Below are positions 60,717-64,000 of a stretch of 64,000 bases of DNA, in pieces. A program made the position numbers and the translations under genes. The stretch comes from JBNJGB01 sp051747385. GTDB lineage: Bacteria > Myxococcota_A > UBA9042 > PHBI01 > JACKFB01. The stretch is from NCBI GenBank assembly GCA_051747385.1, contig JBNJGB010000017.1:1-64000 (forward strand). The letters are read 5' to 3'. The notes under the pieces were generated by a model. That model made no database searches. It was not told the DNA's origin and saw nothing but the letters and a program-made list of their open reading frames with translations. How positions within the stretch are numbered: position 1 is the first letter of the stretch; the number at the start of each line of letters is the position of its first letter.

Positions 60717-60917
60717 ATGCAGCAGGTCGTCCTTCGCTTCGCCCTCGACACGCGCACGATGACCGTCACGGTCCCGCTGGACTCGCTCCTCGACGAGACG
60801 GACGGGGCCCGCGACCGGATGGTGGCGTTCGAGGCGCGCGGGGGCGCTCGCTCGGTCGGCGCTCCGGCGACCGTCGACGTGGCAGATGGCCGCATCGGCG
60901 CTCCGAGGGCCGGCTGA
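60717..60917 (+). CDS. Small hypothetical protein
   Basis: 66 aa (MQQVVLRFALDTRTMTVTVPL...), soluble, no signal or cysteine. GAGGAG 7 nt before the ATG supports it as a real gene; codon third positions are GC-rich like its neighbours. The last 20 residues are low complexity. No family recognised. It stands 133 bp before pyrC. Confidence 0.5.
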   Translation: MQQVVLRFALDTRTMTVTVPLDSLLDETDGARDRMVAFEARGGARSVGAPATVDVADGRIGAPRAG

Positions 60918-61050
60918 GCCGCGGACCGTTCGGGGCCTCCCGCGCCTTCGCGGTGGTTCCCCCCTCCCGCCGTCGCGCGCGCGGAGGCCCCGAACGACTT
61001 CTCCCGACCGTGATAGCCTCCCGGCTCCGAGCGAACGAGGAGGCTGGCTC

Positions 61051-62085
61051 GTGGACACCCTGACCCTGGCCCGACCGGACGACTGGCACCTCCACCTGCG
61101 CGACGGCGCCGCCCTGCGGGACACCGTGCGGGACGCGGCGCGCGTCCTGGGCAGGGCCGTCGTGATGCCCAACCTGGTGCCGCCGATCACCACGGTCGAC
61201 GACGCGCGCGCCTACCGGGAGCGCATCCTCGCGGCCCGGCCGGCCGGGGCCTCCTTCGAGCCGCTGATGACCCTCTACCTCACGGATCACACGAGCCCGG
61301 AGGAGATCCGCAGGGCGGCGGAGAGCGACCTGGTCGTCGCCGTGAAGCTGTATCCCGCCGGGGCCACGACGCACTCGGACGCCGGCGTGACGGACCTCGG
61401 CCGGGTGATGCCCACCCTGGAGGCGATGGAGGAGCACGACCTGCCGCTCCTCGTCCACGGCGAGGTCACCCGCGACGAGGTGGACATCTTCGACCGGGAG
61501 GCGGTGTTCGTGGAGGAGCGCCTCGGGCCGCTGGTGGAGCGCTTCCCGAGGCTCCGGATCGTGTTCGAGCACGTCACCACGGCCGCGGCCGTGGACTTCG
61601 TCCGGGCGGCGCCGGACACCGTGGCCGCCACCATCACGGCGCACCACCTGCTCCTCAACCGGAACGACCTGCTCGTCGGAGGCGTGCGCCCCCACCACTA
61701 CTGCCTGCCCGTGGTGAAGCGGGAGCGGGATCGCCTGGCGCTGGTCGAGGCCGCCACCTGCGGGCACCCGCGCTTCTTCGCCGGGACGGACAGCGCGCCG
61801 CACGCCCGGGACCGGAAGGAGACCGCCTGCGGCTGCGCGGGCATCTACACCGCGCACGCCGCCCTGGAGCTCTACGCGGAGACCTTCGAGGCCGCGGGCG
61901 CCCTCGACCGCCTGGAGCCCTTCGTCGGCGCACACGGGGCAGACTTCTACGGTCTCCCGCGGCCGACCGATCGCGTGACGCTCGAGCGCCGGCCGTGGCG
62001 GGTCGCGGAGACGCTCCCTTTCGGGGACGGCGGGGTGGTCCCGCTCCGCGCCGGGCAGGAGATCGCCTGGACCGTCGTGGAGTGA
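61051..62085 (+). CDS. pyrC: Dihydroorotase (class II)
   Basis: 344 aa, the size of the E. coli-type enzyme that closes carbamoyl aspartate to dihydroorotate in pyrimidine synthesis. Binuclear zinc ligands by pattern: H13-L-H15 in DDWHLHLRDG, carboxylated K99 in VKLYPAGATT, H136 in LLVHGEV, H174 in EHVTT, and D247 in FAGTDSAPH. Start: GTG at 61051 with GAGGAGG upstream. No other pyr genes are in the window. Confidence 0.95.
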   Translation: MDTLTLARPDDWHLHLRDGAALRDTVRDAARVLGRAVVMPNLVPPITTVDDARAYRERILAARPAGASFEPLMTLYLTDHTSPEEIRRAAESDLVVAVKLYPAGATTHSDAGVTDLGRVMPTLEAMEEHDLPLLVHGEVTRDEVDIFDREAVFVEERLGPLVERFPRLRIVFEHVTTAAAVDFVRAAPDTVAATITAHHLLLNRNDLLVGGVRPHHYCLPVVKRERDRLALVEAATCGHPRFFAGTDSAPHARDRKETACGCAGIYTAHAALELYAETFEAAGALDRLEPFVGAHGADFYGLPRPTDRVTLERRPWRVAETLPFGDGGVVPLRAGQEIAWTVVE

Positions 62086-62182
62086 GCCGGGGACGGTCTC
62101 CGGCCGCCGCCGGCCGATGGCACCCCGCTTGCATTTGCTCCGGTCGCCTTCCATGCCCCGACCCCCGGGGGAGGAGACGACC

Positions 62183-62707
62183 ATGGCCGATCGGAGCCGC
62201 CCCGCCCCGCACGGCTCCACGGGCCCCTCGCACCGCTGCCGCGGCGAGGAGCTGCTGTGTCTGCTGGACAAGCTCATCCTGACGCGAGGCCTCTGCGAGG
62301 CCCCGGAGGAGCGGGCCGAGCTGCAGTCGGTCGTGAGGGAGTTCACGCAGCAGGTGGGCGCCGAGGACGCCGAGCTGGAACGCCTCCTGGACGAGGCGTC
62401 GTTCGTCCTGCGGGAGATCCACCGGAACGTGCCGGACGAGGACCTGCCCCGCCTGCGCTGGCTCTGGTCCGAGCAGCGCCGCCGCGAGGACGAGCGCGCC
62501 CCCTCGGACCCGACGCGCCTGAGCCACGAGCGCACGGCGGACGTCGTGGACCTCATGATCTCCGAGCTTCGCGAGCTGCTGGACCGCTACGACGTCCAAG
62601 GGGGCGCGACCGACGACTGGTATCGCCTCCGGGACGAGGCCACGGCCACGCTGCGGAGCCTGCGGATGCGCCCGCACACCGCGCGTCCGTCGGGCTCGCT
62701 CCACTGA
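62183..62707 (+). CDS. Hypothetical helical protein
   Basis: 174 aa, charged and helix-rich (LLDKLILTRGLCEAPEERAELQSVVREFTQQVGAEDAELERLLDEA), no membrane segment. GGAGGAG precedes ATG 62183 at good spacing, so the gene is well supported, but no family is recognised. It is followed after 85 bp by dispersed repeat copy D. Confidence 0.75.
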   Translation: MADRSRPAPHGSTGPSHRCRGEELLCLLDKLILTRGLCEAPEERAELQSVVREFTQQVGAEDAELERLLDEASFVLREIHRNVPDEDLPRLRWLWSEQRRREDERAPSDPTRLSHERTADVVDLMISELRELLDRYDVQGGATDDWYRLRDEATATLRSLRMRPHTARPSGSLH

Positions 62708-62792
62708 CGCGGCGCCGGCGCCGGTAGAGCGGGAAGGGACAGCCGGGGGCGGCTGGTCTTCCAGCCCGTGAGGCGGTCGACCGGGCGAGCCG

Positions 62793-62821
62793 AAAAGTGA
62801 AAAGTGAGTAGGTTTGACCCC
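62793..62821 (-). repeat. 29-bp dispersed repeat, copy D
   Basis: Inverted orientation as copy C; on the minus strand it begins GGGGTCAAACCTACTCACTT and ends TTCACTTTT. Nearly identical to copy B. It opens the long gene-free stretch before the AdoMet synthetase gene. Confidence 0.85.
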
Positions 62822-62983
62822 AGGAGTGTGGGGCCTTCCACCCCATGGTGGCGAGGTGCCCCACCTCGGGGACCCGATCGGAGGCCCGGTTCGGGTCATC
62901 TCGCACACATGCGGGGGCCGCGGGGACCGCCGCAGGCCGGCTATGTCGCGCAGGCGCGCGCAGACTCGCGGTCGAGCCGAAAG

Positions 62984-62999
62984 TGGCACGGGCGTTGCT
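62984..62999 (+). promoter_or_regulatory. Sigma-54 promoter, perfect consensus
   Basis: TGGCACGGGCGTTGCT matches TGGCACG-N4-TTGCW at every fixed position with correct spacing. Transcription should start near 63011, pointing into DNA with no recognisable gene until the convergent AdoMet synthetase. A sigma-54 activator gene is present in this window at 35405-36751. Confidence 0.7.
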
Positions 63000-63455
63000 A
63001 CGAATGTCGGTGCAGCGAGCGATCTCTGACAACCGGGCGAATCTCTCGTCTGGACAGGCATGTCCTGCGAAGGCGAGTCCCCTCCGGCGGATGCCCCACG
63101 CGTCCGAGGAGGGACGGCCCAGAGAGGCGCCTGACGCACTCGTAGCCTGCCCGCCCCGAGTCGTCGGCCGCCCGAACATGGGCCTCCACGCCGGCCCGCA
63201 TCGACGGAGAGACGTCGAGCGACCCTCACGAGTGGTCGCCACGGGACCGACCGCAGCCGGAGCCCCGCCCCAGAGGCGCCGGGCACGAGGCTGCAGCGCG
63301 GACGGAAATCGTCCGCCGGGTCGACCGTTACGCTCTCTCGACCGCGACGCCACGAGGAGGCGACCCGGGCACCATCCCGAAGTCACCATGTTCGGAGCGC
63401 GAACCTCTCCCCGACCGACGCCCGGGGTGAGCGAATCAGAGACCGCCGCTGTAAC

Positions 63456-63485
63456 GGGGCCCGGAGGAACCGACCTCCGGGCCCC
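63456..63485. terminator. 12-bp perfect terminator-type hairpin
   Basis: GGGGCCCGGAGG (63456-63467), loop AACCGA, CCTCCGGGCCCC (63474-63485). It lies 16 bp past the AdoMet synthetase stop on the minus strand and at the end of the putative sigma-54 transcript on the plus strand, so it could end both. Only two T follow on plus and a GTT on minus, so efficiency is uncertain. Confidence 0.72.
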
Positions 63486-63500
63486 TTCGCGCGTTCGGGC

Positions 63501-64000
63501 TCAGAACAGCGAGACCTCCCCCCTGATCAGCTCTTCCCAGAGGGAGGGCAGGGCGTCGAGGTGCTCGCGCACGATCTCGCCCAGGTGGCCCTGGAGCCTC
63601 TCCATGTCGGTGCCGTCGGCGGGGTGGACCCGCAGGTGGGCCACGTGGGGATCGTCGACGGGGCGCCCGATCCGGCTGACCAGGACGCACTCCGCGGCGT
63701 CGACGCCCTCCAGGGACTCGACGACGCCCTCCGCGATCCGCGAGGCCGCCACGTTGTAGAGCTTGCCCACGTGCATGGTGGGGTTCTTCCCGGCCAGCGA
63801 CTCCATGGTCATGGGGCGATACGGCGTGATGAGCCCGTTGGCGCGGTTGCCCCGCCCCGCCTCCCCGTCGTCGCCGCCCTCGGCGGAGGTGCCGGTCACG
63901 GTCAGGTAGACGGAGCCGCGCTCCAGGTCGTCGGCCGCGTTCACCTCTATCTCGAGCGGCCCCTGCGCGTCCGCGATCTCGCGCACGAGGTCCCGGACGG
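63501..64000 (-). CDS. Archaeal-type S-adenosylmethionine synthetase, C-terminal part
   Basis: The last 166 codons are visible; the frame stays open to the window edge, so the start is outside. GDDGEAGRGNRANGLITPYRPMTMESLAGKNPTMHVGKLYN is the diagnostic block of the archaeal-type enzyme (about 400 aa, unlike bacterial MetK). It would make AdoMet from ATP and methionine. The glycine-rich GDDGEAGRGNR loop and the NP-HVGKLYN segment line the active site in family members. The likely full gene starts 600-700 bp beyond the window. Confidence 0.9.
   Translation of the reverse strand, partial: VRDLVREIADAQGPLEIEVNAADDLERGSVYLTVTGTSAEGGDDGEAGRGNRANGLITPYRPMTMESLAGKNPTMHVGKLYNVAASRIAEGVVESLEGVDAAECVLVSRIGRPVDDPHVAHLRVHPADGTDMERLQGHLGEIVREHLDALPSLWEELIRGEVSLF

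Larger units (their letters stand above)
62822..63500. other. Gene-free stretch, candidate site of a sigma-54-driven RNA
   Basis: 679 bp with no convincing coding sequence; open frames here are long only because GC-rich DNA has few stops, they lack ribosome sites, and their Arg/Pro/Ser-rich composition is that of shadow frames. It contains a perfect sigma-54 promoter (62984-62999) and ends in a strong hairpin (63456-63485), which together outline a possible transcript of about 475 nt. A 24-codon ORF from ATG 63060 with a weak ribosome site is the only small-peptide candidate. Confidence 0.5.

Noticed and set aside
62845..63759. Plus-strand open frame of about 300 codons across the gene-free stretch.
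   Set aside because: No ribosome site, Arg/Pro/Ser-rich shadow composition, and it runs antisense into the AdoMet synthetase gene.

Overview
The window is high-GC DNA, densely coded on both strands, with many ATGA or GTGA start/stop overlaps. It most resembles a Myxococcota-like (formerly deltaproteobacterial) genome. The reasons are cysteine-rich surface lipoproteins built from C-GDDGCGG-C modules, a MYXO-CTERM-type tail, a complete gspC-to-gspN type II secretion (T2SS) operon, an NtrC-type sigma-54 activator and a class II (B12) ribonucleotide reductase. No rRNA, tRNA, CRISPR array, phage gene or transposase gene was seen.

Layout. 1-604: two divergent small genes (a cut membrane-anchored protein and a possible 2H phosphoesterase). 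786-9375 (minus): a complete V/A-type ATPase operon in the order D-H-I-K-E-C-F-A-B. 9623-14951 (minus): a cysteine-rich lipoprotein with a somatomedin-B-like domain, then PolX and the B12-dependent ribonucleotide reductase, which overlap. 15352-16779 (minus): thioredoxin, an ECF sigma factor and a small DUF1858-like protein. 17158-25189 (plus): histone-deacetylase-like hydrolase, C-methyltransferase, GT41-like glycosyltransferase, nucleotide-transporter/HEAT protein and a double cNMP-domain protein. 25193-30593 (minus): PAP2 phosphatase and two large surface lipoproteins. 30684-36751: rsmB, an LPG-synthase-like membrane protein, a UbiA prenyltransferase, two small lipoproteins and the sigma-54 activator. 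36938-38809: a cysteine-rich lipoprotein and an esterase lipoprotein. 38982-54594 (plus): gspC-D-E-F-G-H-I-J-K-L-M-N, followed by an overlapping aldehyde dehydrogenase. 56386-60532 (minus): two paralogous Asp/Pro-repeat lipoproteins and a FadL-type porin. 60717-64000: a small ORF, pyrC, a hypothetical protein, a gene-free stretch with a perfect sigma-54 promoter, and the 3' part of an archaeal-type AdoMet synthetase.

How the parts may work together. The T2SS, the MYXO-CTERM-type tail and the many lipoproteins point to heavy investment in the cell surface. In Myxococcus, MYXO-CTERM proteins are known to reach the surface through T2SS. Sugar/protein modification enzymes (C-methyltransferase, GT41, UbiA) fit the same theme. 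The V-type ATPase is a self-contained ion pump or ATP synthase.

The most unusual signals lie outside ordinary genes. (i) A TGA stop sits exactly where the MYXO-CTERM cysteine would be in the 28554-30593 gene, with an in-frame TM+RRR tail behind it. (ii) A consensus-perfect sigma-54 promoter at 62984 faces a gene-free stretch that ends in a 12-bp terminator hairpin. (iii) There is a two-copy MITE-like element with an internal hexanucleotide array. (iv) A 29-bp repeat occurs four times at gene ends. (v) A large nested inverted repeat lies between polX and trxA. All functional calls are from reading the sequence; no database search was possible.
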